From Bacteroidales bacterium (GTDB lineage: Bacteria; Bacteroidota; Bacteroidia; Bacteroidales; VadinHA17), in contig JADJLX010000006.1 of NCBI GenBank assembly GCA_016709865.1, positions 1 through 64,000 on the forward strand: a stretch of 64,000 bases of DNA, written 5' to 3'. Of this stretch, positions 52,679-62,688 are shown piece after piece. Under the pieces are notes generated by a model. It saw nothing but the letters and a program-made list of their open reading frames with translations, ran no database searches and had not been told where the DNA came from. How positions within the stretch are numbered: the stretch's first letter is position 1; every line of letters begins with the position of its first letter. The translations under genes were made by a program, and so were the position numbers.

Positions 52679-54182
52679 AATTTACCTCCATTCTTTTAAT
52701 GCGTTTATTGCGGTTGACCTGCATCCTTATAAGCCCATATACCAGGATCAGGACTACCGGAGCAATGAAATTAAACCACTTGAGAAATGCCCTCGTGCCA
52801 TCAGCTACCTCTTTAATAGGTCTTGATGTTACCTCTTTTGTTCTCAGATCAATTAGTCCGGTCTCATCAGAAAGCCAATCAATTGAGTTAACAAGGAGGC
52901 TTACATTATCAGGAGGGAGTTGTACTCCTCTCTGTTGCCCGTTTACCGCAAAATCTCCATCTGATACAACTATCAGCCTGGAATTCATGTCGCCTGACAG
53001 TTTCCCTTCAACAATTCCTGCCACAACCAAATCGGACATTGGGAAGTCATTCTGTGTCCATTGCTTCTGAATATCAAAATATAAAGGAGCTCTCAGGCTG
53101 CCTGATTTTTCAGAAGTATAAGCCAGTGGAATGAATTTTTTCGTTGTATCACCAGTGAATGTTATCGGACTGGCGAATTGCAGATTTACCGACTCAAGTC
53201 CTTTAACAACAGGATTCTGTCCAAACTTCTTGATAACAGGCAAATAAGGGAATGAGATCTGTGTAGACATCATGAAATTACCCTGCTGTTGCTGAACATT
53301 TACAGCACCACAACTCGCATCAACAATAAAGTTGTCAGAAATGCTTAAACCTTTCTGCAAAAGCCAGTTTTCCATACCATTGCTTACCGGCTTGCCGGTT
53401 GTTGTTGAAAAATCACCATCAACCCTGTTCAGAGCAAGAAAGATATTTCCACCACGGGCAAGAAAGCTATCGAGTCTTTTAAGCTGCATGGGTGGAATAG
53501 TATCAGTTGGTCTGACAATTGCAATTGTCTTGAAATTGGCAGGTATTTCAGCAGTATCTGTAAGTTTATATGATTCAACCTGGTACAAAACACTCAGATG
53601 GGAATAAGCCTGACTTATTTCATTAAGTGCCGGCTCACCATGGCCTTCAATAAATGCTACCCCCGGCTTAAACGTGACAGACAGTTTTTTGATAGCTGTT
53701 GATAACGCATATTCCATTGCTGCACCGGGCTGGAAAAAAGGGATTACTTCTTTTCTGTCACCAACAGAAACAACTGCTCCCATAAAAGCTTTCTGCTGTT
53801 TTACCTGGTCTTTTTCCCTTACATTGATCATAACAGGCTGAATACCGTTTTTAACAGCTTCCTGTTCAAGAGTTTCCTTCTCATTTGGATTGATGAACCT
53901 GTAAACAACCATACCAGCCGAACGTTGGCTATATTCAATTAACATATCCTTCAGGTTTCCTGAAATATTGCCAATATTAGCAGGAAGATCATTTGAAAAG
54001 TATGCATTAATTGTAACCGGTTCTTCAAGATTGCTCAGAATATTCCGGGTAGCTTTACTCAGCGTAAATTCTCTTCCTTCGGTAAGATCAATTCTGAAAA
54101 AGTAATTATCCGACAGAATGTTTACTATCAGAATTATTGCAACTATCAGTAGTATATAAGTCGATATTTTTACACTCTTCAT
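52671..54182 (-). CDS. GldG-family ABC transporter accessory protein
   Basis: The 503-residue protein has an N-terminal helix (TYILLIVAIILIVNIL), a large extracytoplasmic domain (ABC_transp_aux type: RIDLTEGREFTLSKATRNIL, VTINAYFSNDLPANIG, VAFIEGHGEP, RLIVVSDGDFA) and a final membrane helix (FIAPVVLILVYGLI). This is the GldG layout. In Flavobacteria GldG works with GldA and GldF in gliding and T9SS function; here gliding cannot be assumed because no other gld gene is visible. It is 28 bases downstream of the GldF-like permease. Confidence 0.88.
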   Translation of the reverse strand: MKSVKISTYILLIVAIILIVNILSDNYFFRIDLTEGREFTLSKATRNILSNLEEPVTINAYFSNDLPANIGNISGNLKDMLIEYSQRSAGMVVYRFINPNEKETLEQEAVKNGIQPVMINVREKDQVKQQKAFMGAVVSVGDRKEVIPFFQPGAAMEYALSTAIKKLSVTFKPGVAFIEGHGEPALNEISQAYSHLSVLYQVESYKLTDTAEIPANFKTIAIVRPTDTIPPMQLKRLDSFLARGGNIFLALNRVDGDFSTTTGKPVSNGMENWLLQKGLSISDNFIVDASCGAVNVQQQQGNFMMSTQISFPYLPVIKKFGQNPVVKGLESVNLQFASPITFTGDTTKKFIPLAYTSEKSGSLRAPLYFDIQKQWTQNDFPMSDLVVAGIVEGKLSGDMNSRLIVVSDGDFAVNGQQRGVQLPPDNVSLLVNSIDWLSDETGLIDLRTKEVTSRPIKEVADGTRAFLKWFNFIAPVVLILVYGLIRMQVNRNKRIKRMEVNYE

Positions 54183-54210
54183 AATAGTCTTGATTTTGAA
54201 GTTTTACCAC

Positions 54211-54939
54211 TTAACCGTTAAATGCATTACGTTTTGAAAGTGAAACCTCAGTAAGAAATAAACCGAGGAAGATAACCGATGCAAAATAGATCAGGTCCTT
54301 CGAATCGAGCACCCCACGGGAGAGGCTTTCAAAATGAACTGTCATACTGAATGAGTTAATTATCTGTCCGACCAGCCCCTTCATTCCGGAGGCTATCATC
54401 TGGAACAAAAAATGGAAGAATATTCCAATGAACAACGCTGTAAGAAAAGCCACAATCTGGTTATTGGTAATACTGCTGGAGAATAGTCCGATACTTGCAT
54501 ATGCTGCACTGATTAACAAAAGAGCCAGGTAACCGCAGATTGTTCCTCCGGCATCTATATTGCCGATTTTTGCTACTGTTACAACATAGGGTAGTGTGAA
54601 TAAAAGGGCTATAGCAATAAGTAACAGTGTTGCCAGGTATTTTCCGAGAATTACCTGTCTGTCAGTTACCGGTTTGGTAAGAAGCATTTCAATTGTTCCT
54701 GATTTCTTTTCTTCAGCAAGCATTCTCATCGTGAGTGCTGGTATGAAAAAGAAAAGGGTCCAGTAGGCAATTGCAAAGAATGAACGGAGGCTGGCCTGCC
54801 CTATAAGGAAAATATCCGAACCTGAGATCCAGGTGAAAAATCCTGTGAATCCAAGGAAAAGTATAATCATTATAAAGGCTATAAGCGAATCAAAAAATGA
54901 ACTCAATTCACGTTTTGTTATTATCCAGAAAGTATTCAT
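54211..54939 (-). CDS. ABC-2 permease (GldF-like)
   Basis: The 242-residue protein opens TFWIITKRELSSFFDSLIAFIM and has six hydrophobic segments, with the family motif LAEEKKSGTIEMLLTKPVTDRQVILGKYLATLLL between helices 2 and 3. This matches ABC-2/GldF-type permeases paired with GldA ATPases. It lies 12 bases downstream of an ATPase gene and 28 bases upstream of the GldG-like gene. The substrate is unknown. Confidence 0.9.
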   Translation of the reverse strand: MNTFWIITKRELSSFFDSLIAFIMIILFLGFTGFFTWISGSDIFLIGQASLRSFFAIAYWTLFFFIPALTMRMLAEEKKSGTIEMLLTKPVTDRQVILGKYLATLLLIAIALLFTLPYVVTVAKIGNIDAGGTICGYLALLLISAAYASIGLFSSSITNNQIVAFLTALFIGIFFHFLFQMIASGMKGLVGQIINSFSMTVHFESLSRGVLDSKDLIYFASVIFLGLFLTEVSLSKRNAFNG

Positions 54940-54951
54940 AATTTCCAGCTA

Positions 54952-55878
54952 TTAATTCATAGTAAGTTCCCTGAAGATGTCTTCAAGTTTTGTTTCAAGA
55001 GGTGTCATCTCTGTCATGACCCATTTGTTATCAACACACATTCTGAAAATCTGTCTTTTAACATCCTCTGTTGTGCAGTGTACATCAAACCTGTTCATCT
55101 GACGGTCTGCAAAATCAACTATTTTGACATTCTTCAGAGCCTGAAGCGATTTAAATACCTTGTTGGCATCTCCATCTTCAATCCTCACCCTGATAATGTC
55201 TGTTCCCTGCGCCTGTTTTCTCAGAGTCTCTGCAGTACCATCGGCAACGATCCTGCCTTTATTGATAATGAAGATCCTGTCGCATGTAGCCTCAACTTCC
55301 GGCAGGATATGTGTGCTGAGAATAACCGTTTTTTCCCGTCCCAGTTCGCGAATCAGTTTTCTTATCTCAGCAATCTGGTTCGGATCGAGGCCTGATGTTG
55401 GTTCATCAAGTATCAGAATTTCAGGATCGTGGATCATGGCCTGTGCCAACCCCACTCTTTGCCTGTAACCTTTTGAAAGTTCTCCTATTTTTTTATGTTT
55501 TTCCTTGTTCAGGCCTGTAATCCTGATCATTTCAGCAACCCTTGTATTTACACGGTTTTTATTGATACCATGGATAAGCGCACAAAACTCCAGATAATCC
55601 ATAACTGCCATATCCTGATATAAAGGATTGTTCTCGGGAAGGTACCCTATGTGCTTTTTTATTTCGTACGGATCCTCTTTCAGCGACATGCCACCGATAT
55701 ACACCTCCCCTTCATCTGCTGAAATGAAATTTGTTAATATTTTCATTGTAGTGGTTTTCCCGGCTCCGTTAGGACCCAGAAATCCAAGGATCTCTCCTGT
55801 TGCCACCTTAAGCGAAATATTGTCAACAGCTTTCTGGGCACCAAATTTTTTTGTCAGATTCTTAACAACTATATCCAT
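54952..55878 (-). CDS. ABC transporter ATP-binding protein (GldA-like)
   Basis: The 308-residue ATPase has Walker A (GPNGAGKTTT), the signature ELSKGYRQRVGLAQAM, Walker B (ILILDEPTSGLDP) and H-loop STHILPE, followed by a C-terminal dimer domain of the CcmA/GldA type (IIRVRIEDGDANKVFKSL). It powers the adjacent ABC-2 permease, and the GldF- and GldG-like genes follow directly. It lies 60 bases downstream of a second permease gene. Confidence 0.93.
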   Translation of the reverse strand: MDIVVKNLTKKFGAQKAVDNISLKVATGEILGFLGPNGAGKTTTMKILTNFISADEGEVYIGGMSLKEDPYEIKKHIGYLPENNPLYQDMAVMDYLEFCALIHGINKNRVNTRVAEMIRITGLNKEKHKKIGELSKGYRQRVGLAQAMIHDPEILILDEPTSGLDPNQIAEIRKLIRELGREKTVILSTHILPEVEATCDRIFIINKGRIVADGTAETLRKQAQGTDIIRVRIEDGDANKVFKSLQALKNVKIVDFADRQMNRFDVHCTTEDVKRQIFRMCVDNKWVMTEMTPLETKLEDIFRELTMN

Positions 55879-55938
55879 ATATGACTGGTTTATTGAATAT
55901 TAGTAATAAGATGAAGCTTCATATTTTAAATTTCATTA

Positions 55939-56997
55939 TCATCTAGAACGGATCTCTTTCTTCATAAATGAGATATAGGAAAACACAAAACAAAGTATCG
56001 AGGAAGCAATCAGGCCTGTGATCTGAGGCCAGACAAGTAACAGGCTCTGTCCGAGTGGCAGTGGCCCGGGAATGGCTCCCACAATCTGTTCCATTGTCAA
56101 CGGACCAAGACTTCTTACAGTCGGCACCAGCAGGGTAGTAGTTGCATCACTGTAAAGCTGACTTGGAAGAACACGCAACATATTCAGAATCATCTCCTGA
56201 TATCCTGCAACCTGCTGAACTGAAGCTGTTTCCGATGGAGATGCAGCCCTGGCTATCAGACTGACAATTATGCTGTAAAAGACAGTGAAAAACAGCCATA
56301 CTGCTATTCCTGCCAAAGCCGATGTTGCAGGCTGACGAAACCTTACGGAAAACAGGATGGACAGATTAAGCCAGAATGAAACGTATAAAATACTTAACAT
56401 AAGGAAGCAGACAATCCTTAGAAACTCTTCCGATGTAGGAGGAATACCAGTTAGTATTAGCCCTGCTCCCATCACCAGAAAACCAAGTGAAAAGAACATT
56501 ACGCTTATGATGTTTAACGCTGAGAGGAATTTTGCGTTAATGATGTAATCGCGATGAATTGGCTGTGCTAAGATCCTGCTTAATGTTCCATGTGTTTGTT
56601 CGGAGTTAATTGCGTCAAATCCAAGACTGATTCCCAGCAAAGGTCCCAGAAAACTCACAAATACAAAAAATGGTGGCAGAGTGCCATCTGAAGAAGTGAA
56701 TAATAAAAGAAAAAAATATGGACTTCCTGAATCTGTTGAATTTAACTTTGCCCCAATTCCTGCTAATCCTGTGTAAACTGAAGCCAGACAGGTAAGTGCA
56801 ATAAGCGACAGCAATATTATAAAACGCCAGCTGCGGATATGGTCCGACATTTCCTTGCCAACGATCACTCTGAACGGATGAATTATTCTTTCATCAGTTT
56901 TGAACCAAGCAATAAAAGAAGAGCTGGCGAATAAACGTTTCTTACCTGGTCTATTTTGTCCTTCAACGCTCTGAACATTATCTGATGTGCTGCTCAT
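55939..56997 (-). CDS. ABC-2 permease, larger subunit
   Basis: From ATG 56997 the protein has about 350 residues: a soluble N-terminus (SSTSDNVQSVEG...), then IHPFRVIVGKEMSDHIRSWRFIILLSLIAL and six membrane segments, including the ABC-2 motif GFDAINSEQTHGTLSRILAQPIHRDYIINAKFLSALN. It overlaps the preceding ATPase gene by 20 bases, so the two are coupled. It pairs with the 56978 ATPase; the operon thus encodes two ABC modules. Confidence 0.88.
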   Translation of the reverse strand: MSSTSDNVQSVEGQNRPGKKRLFASSSFIAWFKTDERIIHPFRVIVGKEMSDHIRSWRFIILLSLIALTCLASVYTGLAGIGAKLNSTDSGSPYFFLLLFTSSDGTLPPFFVFVSFLGPLLGISLGFDAINSEQTHGTLSRILAQPIHRDYIINAKFLSALNIISVMFFSLGFLVMGAGLILTGIPPTSEEFLRIVCFLMLSILYVSFWLNLSILFSVRFRQPATSALAGIAVWLFFTVFYSIIVSLIARAASPSETASVQQVAGYQEMILNMLRVLPSQLYSDATTTLLVPTVRSLGPLTMEQIVGAIPGPLPLGQSLLLVWPQITGLIASSILCFVFSYISFMKKEIRSR

Positions 56998-57976
56998 GGC
57001 TTTCAACTCCTTCAAAATAACGATTATAGATATCATTCAATCCATACTCCTTTTTGTTGAGATACCTGATACCTGTACCCGACCGGACAATTGTCTCAAC
57101 AATTTCTTCTGTAACATCGTGGCTGCAACCAATGTGCAAAACATTACCAACAGGATCAACATTTATTACACCGGTAACAGCTTTCAAAGAATTAACAAGA
57201 ATATCTGTGACTGACTCTCCCGGATCAGCATCTGCCTTAATTTGCAAATCTTTATTGATCCCTGCTTCGATCTTAATCAGTTCCTCAGAAAAGAGTTTCT
57301 GCGATAACGACTTAATATCGCCTTCAGCTATCAGTCTGCCTCCGACGAACAGTCCTATCCTGTCGCAGATTTCCTGAACCTGGTGAAGATGATGAGAAGA
57401 CAGGAGGACCGTTCTGCCCTCTTCCCTGCTGAGGCTTAGGATCAGCTCAAGAAACTCTTCAACGCCTTTCGGATCAATGCCGAGAGTCGGTTCGTCGAGA
57501 ATTATAACTTCGGGCTTTTTAATAAGCACATCTGCCAATCCAAGCCTTTGCCTCATTCCCCTTGAATACTTTCCTGCTTTCTTTTCCTTCTCATTTGTCA
57601 GACCAACCTTTTCAAGAAGTTGATCAGCCTCTTTTTTAGCAGTGCTTAATGACATTGAATTTAAACGGGCAGTATAAAGAAGGTTTTCAAATCCCGTGTA
57701 ATTGTCGTAAAAGCCCACATCCTCAGGCAAATATCCTACTTTTCTTTTTACCTCAATCGGATTTGTTGTGGAATTGATTCCGCACACGCTTACCGATCCG
57801 GATGTTGGTTCTGTAAGCCCAAGCATCATAAGGATTGTAGTAGATTTGCCTGCCCCGTTGGGGCCAAGCAGACCAAAGATCTCCCCTTTTTTTATTGTCA
57901 GATTGAGATCGTCAACTGCAGTAAATGACCCGTATTTTTTTGTCAGACTGGTCAGTTCAATAATACTTTGATCCAC
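56978..57976 (-). CDS. ABC transporter ATP-binding protein
   Basis: The 332-residue ATPase has Walker A (GPNGAGKSTT), signature YSRGMRQRLGLADVL, Walker B (VIILDEPTLGIDP), H-loop SSHHLHQ and a C-terminal extension of about 100 residues. It begins 3 bases after the NEW3-domain gene and overlaps its permease partner. Both features support one transcriptional unit for the whole 51.7-59.1 kb block. Substrate unknown. Confidence 0.93.
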   Translation of the reverse strand: MDQSIIELTSLTKKYGSFTAVDDLNLTIKKGEIFGLLGPNGAGKSTTILMMLGLTEPTSGSVSVCGINSTTNPIEVKRKVGYLPEDVGFYDNYTGFENLLYTARLNSMSLSTAKKEADQLLEKVGLTNEKEKKAGKYSRGMRQRLGLADVLIKKPEVIILDEPTLGIDPKGVEEFLELILSLSREEGRTVLLSSHHLHQVQEICDRIGLFVGGRLIAEGDIKSLSQKLFSEELIKIEAGINKDLQIKADADPGESVTDILVNSLKAVTGVINVDPVGNVLHIGCSHDVTEEIVETIVRSGTGIRYLNKKEYGLNDIYNRYFEGVESHEQHIR

Positions 57977-57979
57977 TGA

Positions 57980-59131
57980 TCACCTCCTTCCATACTTGCG
58001 GAACAAATAGTATACGCTGCCTAATGCTGCTGCAATGATCAAAACTCCCATCCAACCCCAGAGCATTGAAGTTTCAACTGAGATTCTGAATTGAGCTTTT
58101 GCACTGATTTCCGGTGTTTTGGCCTCGATATTTGTTACATAATCTCCTGCAATTGCATTTTTAGCTGCTTTTACTGTTGCAAAGACCTGGGCACTTTTAC
58201 CAGGCTGAATGAGATCTATTTTCTTTGGATCAAAGGTCACATCCCAGTTCACAGGATTAGCAGCTGAGAATTGAACTCCTTTAAGTTCAGAGGAACCGGT
58301 GTTTCTGACGACAAGCTCTATCTGTCTCTGATCGCCGGCAGTAATCGATGTGCTAAGCAACCCAGTCGGAGTGGTTAACTCCATGCCGAATGATCCTTTG
58401 ATAACCGACTCAAGAATAAGATCTGCTGACGATGAGTTATTTGCTGCATGAATAGGGATTCTGTATGTTCCTGCTTCTATCATATCAGGCGGATCAACTT
58501 CTATATTAATACTTGCATTGCTGTTTTCTTTAACTTCCACGGAGGTTACCTGCTGGCCATTATATTTAAAAACGACATTCCATCCCGGAGGTTCATCTCC
58601 CGTTATAGTGTAGAGCTGCTTCTCTCCTGTACTGTTTCTGAGCAGGGCCTGATAGGTAAATACCGATGTAGTATTACCCTGGATGTTAGCCTGATCAGTC
58701 GAAAACTCGGTTTTAAAAGTTCCCTGTTCTGACACAGTTATTGTAAGTGGCAATTCGCAGATATTTCCGGCAACCAGCCTTATGAAATAGCTTCCCTTAT
58801 TGACTTTAACAGGTACTGCTATGGTGAGATTTATGCTCCTTTTATCGCCTGAGAGAACTGATAACTGCCTGATATTATATACACTGTATTTTATACTATA
58901 ATTCCATCCAGAAGGTAATCCTCTGAGAGAAAGATCAGCAGTAATGATCTCCTTCGTGTTATTTATCAGATCGACTGTATATTCGACAGATTGACCCGGA
59001 GAAACACTGATTTTGGTGTAAGGGGTGTAGAGAATAACACTGTCTGCCATTGTTCCAGCTGAACCGGAAAGTGATAACATGCATACAACGAAAGTTATCA
59101 AGAATCTTAAATGTTTAGTCTGAGATAACAT
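57980..59131 (-). CDS. Exported NEW3-domain (COG1470-like) membrane-anchored protein
   Basis: A signal peptide (FLITFVVCMLSLSGSAG) precedes repeated Ig-like NEW3 units (SPGQSVEYTVDLINNTKEIITADLSLRGLPSGW, DQANIQGNTTSVFTYQALLRNSTGEKQ, TAGDQRQIELVVRNTGSSELKGVQFSA) and a C-terminal membrane helix with basic tail (WMGVLIIAAALGSVYYLFRKYGRR). It probably acts in the periplasm as a partner of the ABC system whose genes follow after 3 bases. It is the first gene of the operon. Its role is inferred only from position. Confidence 0.88.
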   Translation of the reverse strand: MLSQTKHLRFLITFVVCMLSLSGSAGTMADSVILYTPYTKISVSPGQSVEYTVDLINNTKEIITADLSLRGLPSGWNYSIKYSVYNIRQLSVLSGDKRSINLTIAVPVKVNKGSYFIRLVAGNICELPLTITVSEQGTFKTEFSTDQANIQGNTTSVFTYQALLRNSTGEKQLYTITGDEPPGWNVVFKYNGQQVTSVEVKENSNASINIEVDPPDMIEAGTYRIPIHAANNSSSADLILESVIKGSFGMELTTPTGLLSTSITAGDQRQIELVVRNTGSSELKGVQFSAANPVNWDVTFDPKKIDLIQPGKSAQVFATVKAAKNAIAGDYVTNIEAKTPEISAKAQFRISVETSMLWGWMGVLIIAAALGSVYYLFRKYGRR

Positions 59132-59366
59132 AATAAATCCTCCGTAATATTTTTAATGGAGGCAAAAATAAAATGCAGATTTTTTTTTTGAAAAAATTAA
59201 GTTTTAAAAAATAGTTTAGGAAATCTTAATTTTTTGTTAAAAATATTTTCCAGTCATAAACCATTCATAATACTCTATTCATTTAAAATTGCTGGTAATT
59301 GATTACAAATTTTTAAATTTGGTACATTGTTGGAAAATCTGCCGGGATACTTTTATAAATACTCCC

Positions 59367-60539
59367 ATGAGAACAGACATCAGTATAAGTGTAATTGATG
59401 TATTCATTTTCCTCGGTGTGTTTCAGGGGCTGTTTTTATCGTGGTTCTTTATAAAAAGAGGACAAAAGGATAAGAAGGCTAATTTATACCAGGGTCTTCT
59501 TTTGCTTTTCCTGTCGCTCAATATTTTTGAAGAGTGGCTTAATAATACAGGTTATATCGTTAAAGTTCTGGCGATAACAAATTTCAGCGAACCAACAAAT
59601 TTTACTTTTGCTCCACTGCTATATCTGTATGTGGTTACAAGTCTCAATCCCGAAAGGAAGAAAAAAGACTGGCCACATTTTATTATTGCAATTTTCTGGC
59701 TGTTATATATGGTATTTCAGTTTGTACAGACAAACGAATTTAAATATAATTCATACGTAATGACAAAGCATCCCGATTGGGATATGCTTGATGTGTCCGC
59801 CAGGATCCCTGATGATCCGCTGGGTATAAGATCTTATTGTAACCAACAGACAGCAATTCAGTTAGTAATTTACTTAACTGCTGTGATTATAGTTATAACA
59901 AAAAAATTCAGGTCGCTTGGTCACAGTTTATTTAATACAGATAATGAAGGATTGATTGTATTGCGTAATTTCTTTATCCACTTCCTTTTGATCTTTATCA
60001 TTTATATTTCCACCAAGTTATATTTTGGCATGGGTAGCGATTTAGGAGGATACCTTATTGCTGCATATATTTCTTTCATGATATATTCCACCAGCTACCA
60101 GGTACTGAACAGGTCAGAATTCTTCTATCAGCCCGGTTCTTTTCTCACTTTCCCGACAATGAAATATCAGAAATCATCCCTTTCTGAAGAAAACAAAGAA
60201 CTGATACTATCCAAGATCAAGAAGGAAATGGAAGGGAACTCTTATTTTTCAAATAACCTGGCTTCCCTTAGCGGTCTTGCAAAACAGATAAATGAAAGTT
60301 CTCATCATGTTTCACAGGTGATAAACGAGAAACTGAATAAGAACTTTTTTGAATTGCTGGCAGGTTACCGCGTAGCCCATGCGAAAAAACTTATTGAGAA
60401 AGATAAGGACTCAAAACTTACTGTTGAAGAGCTGGCAGATCTGGTAGGATACAATTCAAAATCCTCCTTTAATAATGCATTTAAGACAATTACTTCACAA
60501 ACTCCATCAGAATACAGAAAATCATTAACCAATCTGTAA
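59367..60539 (+). CDS. AraC-type transcriptional regulator with membrane N-terminal domain
   Basis: From ATG 59367 the protein has about 390 residues. The first 240 contain six or seven hydrophobic segments (DVFIFLGVFQGLFLSWFFI, WPHFIIAIFWLLYMVFQFV, LVIYLTAVIIVI, FLLIFIIYISTKLYF). The C-terminal 110 residues are an AraC double helix-turn-helix (NNLASLSGLAKQINESSHHVSQVINEKLNKNFFELLAGYRVAHAK, LADLVGYNSKSSFNNAFK, TPSEYRKSL). Such membrane-linked AraC proteins in Bacteroidota sense an envelope signal. The gene is divergent from the ABC operon and 140 bases before the acyltransferase gene. Confidence 0.9.
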   Translation: MRTDISISVIDVFIFLGVFQGLFLSWFFIKRGQKDKKANLYQGLLLLFLSLNIFEEWLNNTGYIVKVLAITNFSEPTNFTFAPLLYLYVVTSLNPERKKKDWPHFIIAIFWLLYMVFQFVQTNEFKYNSYVMTKHPDWDMLDVSARIPDDPLGIRSYCNQQTAIQLVIYLTAVIIVITKKFRSLGHSLFNTDNEGLIVLRNFFIHFLLIFIIYISTKLYFGMGSDLGGYLIAAYISFMIYSTSYQVLNRSEFFYQPGSFLTFPTMKYQKSSLSEENKELILSKIKKEMEGNSYFSNNLASLSGLAKQINESSHHVSQVINEKLNKNFFELLAGYRVAHAKKLIEKDKDSKLTVEELADLVGYNSKSSFNNAFKTITSQTPSEYRKSLTNL

Positions 60540-60682
60540 TCATCTCTATCTCTGTTATTTAATTAACAGCATCATCTCTGAAAACATATGATCCGATAGG
60601 GCCGTACATCGTTCCGATAGGCTGATTCTAATCACCTCAAATTGCACGTGTATGTTTGTCATGAAATTTAAATCAGACAAAA

Positions 60683-61909
60683 ATGACAACTTGCACAAAT
60701 CAGAAAACCGAACGTCAGTTTTACATTGACTGGTTACGCATACTTCTTATATTAAGTGTATTCCTGTTCCACATAGGAATGATATTCAATACATGGGACT
60801 GGCATGTAAAGAATGATCAGCAATATGCCGGGTTATTACAGGATGTTATGGCATTTCTGCACTACTGGAGAATGCCTCTGTTATTTCTCATATCCGGTGC
60901 AGGAACATACTTTGCACTGGGGAAAAGAACATCAGCCCAATATCTTGGAGAGAGGTTCAAGCGACTCTTTATTCCAATTATGGTCGGGGTTTTTACTCTC
61001 GTACCCGTACAGGTATATATTGAAAAAGCCTCATCTTACACCTCATTGCCCGATTTCTATACTCATATGTTTGAAGGTTTTTATCCTCAGGGTAATTTCA
61101 GCTGGCACCATTTATGGTTCATAGTATACTTATTTTTTATAGCACTTGTAATTTCACCCTTCCTGGGAATGTTAAGGAGTGAACGGTTCGCGAAGTTCAT
61201 TGTCAGAACAGAAAGAGTTGTCACAAAGCCGCTTGCACTTAATGTCCTGTTAATCCCTTTGCTCCTCTCACAGATTATACTGCGCAACTATTTCGAGGTG
61301 AACACAAACGCTCTCGTTAACGACTGGGCTTCAATGACATTCTATATAATCTTTTTCATGTCGGGCTTTATATTGGTGCCAAATAAAAATATAGCTGAGT
61401 CTATCAGGAAGCAGCGGTTTTTATATCTGGCAGAGACAGTTGCAGTAACAATTATAATGTTCAGTGTTCCGCCGCTAGCGGGATCGGAGCGCACCAGTGA
61501 AATAATATGGGATGTTTGCACAATTTTTATAGCTCTTACGTGCGGAATTACTGCCCTTGGTTTTGCAAAACACTATCTCAACAGGGATTCAAAATTCAGG
61601 AAACTTGCAAATGAAGCAATATTCCCCTTTTACCTTCTGCATCAACCGGTAATTGTGGTAGTAGGATATAACATGGTTGGCCTCCAGATCCCTGTTTTTC
61701 TGAAATTTGGATTGATCACCCTGACAAGTTTCGCCATAACAGCCGGACTCTACTGGCTGCTTATTTACCGAGTAAATCTATTAAGACTAGTCTTTGGGAT
61801 GAAGATGATCCGTAAAGAGAAAACGGAACCAGAAACCAATCTTGTTTTAAGTCCGGTTGCAGCAGAGTCAAACACCTCTTTCACAGAAATCAGACAAAAA
61901 GCCAGCTAA
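60683..61909 (+). CDS. Acyltransferase-3 (OpgC-like) membrane protein
   Basis: The 408-residue protein starts QFYIDWLRILLILSVFLFHIGMIFNTWDWHV with the acyltransferase-3 Arg/His motif (DWLRILL, FHIG), followed by PLLFLISGAGTYFALGKR, GNFSWHHLWFIVYLFF and about ten membrane helices, ending with a polar tail. Family members transfer acyl groups to sugars or glycans across the inner membrane. It follows the AraC-type gene in the same direction. The acceptor is unknown. Confidence 0.9.
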   Translation: MTTCTNQKTERQFYIDWLRILLILSVFLFHIGMIFNTWDWHVKNDQQYAGLLQDVMAFLHYWRMPLLFLISGAGTYFALGKRTSAQYLGERFKRLFIPIMVGVFTLVPVQVYIEKASSYTSLPDFYTHMFEGFYPQGNFSWHHLWFIVYLFFIALVISPFLGMLRSERFAKFIVRTERVVTKPLALNVLLIPLLLSQIILRNYFEVNTNALVNDWASMTFYIIFFMSGFILVPNKNIAESIRKQRFLYLAETVAVTIIMFSVPPLAGSERTSEIIWDVCTIFIALTCGITALGFAKHYLNRDSKFRKLANEAIFPFYLLHQPVIVVVGYNMVGLQIPVFLKFGLITLTSFAITAGLYWLLIYRVNLLRLVFGMKMIRKEKTEPETNLVLSPVAAESNTSFTEIRQKAS

Positions 61910-61952
61910 GATAATCTGCTCCTAAAATTTAATAATCATCACATTAACTAAT

Positions 61953-62621
61953 ATGAACTTAAAAACAAAAACAATGAAAACAAAAACTAAAAATCAAAAA
62001 GTCAGTATGAACAAAATCATCTCAGTTATGATTGTTGCTCTTATGTTCCTTTCTGTAAATGTATCAGGACAGGAAGAAGAATCATTTAAATCCTTGTTCA
62101 GGGATAATCTTACAGTTGATGAACTCTGGACCCCTGAAGTGAAGATAAATTCTATACAGGGCGATATTGGCACCCTGGTAGGATTCTACGGTGGTGCTTT
62201 GATTAACCGTTCTTTCCTGATTGGCATTTCAGGAGGAGTAAATCTTGGCCATCCAAGGGTAAACTACGGATACTTCGGAGGAATGGCACAGTATATCTTC
62301 AATCCGGGAGAGGTTGTGCACTATAGTGGTCAGATGCTTCTGGCTTATGGAACGACAAAAGACTATGAGAATCCGAAGAGAGGGCTTCTGGATAACTTCT
62401 GGAATATTTCAGGTGCCCCGTTCTTTGTTATGGAGCCTGGTCTGAACATTGAAGCCAATCTGAGCAGAAGAGTAACCCTGGTTGCAGGAGTAAGTTACAG
62501 GTATGTATCCGGACTCGAAGAGAATAATGAAAATGTCAGGATAACCCAGGTCACAAATGAGGATCTCAGCGGATTGAATTTCAATATTGGTTTGAAATTC
62601 ATTAAAGCCCGGAAGAAGTAG
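61953..62621 (+). CDS. Exported beta-rich (outer-membrane-like) protein
   Basis: After a Lys/Thr-rich leader there is a signal peptide (MNKIISVMIVALMFLSVNVSGQEEES). Starts at 61953, 61974 or 62007 are all possible and only the last gives a compact signal. The mature part has barrel-like strands (VGFYGGALINRSFLIGISGGVNLGH, FNIGLKFIKARKK) and ends in a terminal strand typical of small outer-membrane barrels. No named family is recognised. It lies 43 bases after the acyltransferase gene, possibly cotranscribed, and is followed by a perfect stem-loop. Confidence 0.75.
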   Translation: MNLKTKTMKTKTKNQKVSMNKIISVMIVALMFLSVNVSGQEEESFKSLFRDNLTVDELWTPEVKINSIQGDIGTLVGFYGGALINRSFLIGISGGVNLGHPRVNYGYFGGMAQYIFNPGEVVHYSGQMLLAYGTTKDYENPKRGLLDNFWNISGAPFFVMEPGLNIEANLSRRVTLVAGVSYRYVSGLEENNENVRITQVTNEDLSGLNFNIGLKFIKARKK

Positions 62622-62660
62622 AGTAAATAATTTCTGGCAGGCACCTTCACAGAGCTGAAA

Positions 62661-62688
62661 CAAAGCGAGAGCCAATACTCTCGCTTTG
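62661..62688 (+). terminator. Stem-loop terminator after the 61953 gene
   Basis: CAAAGCGAGAG (62661-62671) and CTCTCGCTTTG (62678-62688) form a perfect 11-base stem with a 6-base loop. The following sequence is only partly T-rich. Confidence 0.7.
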
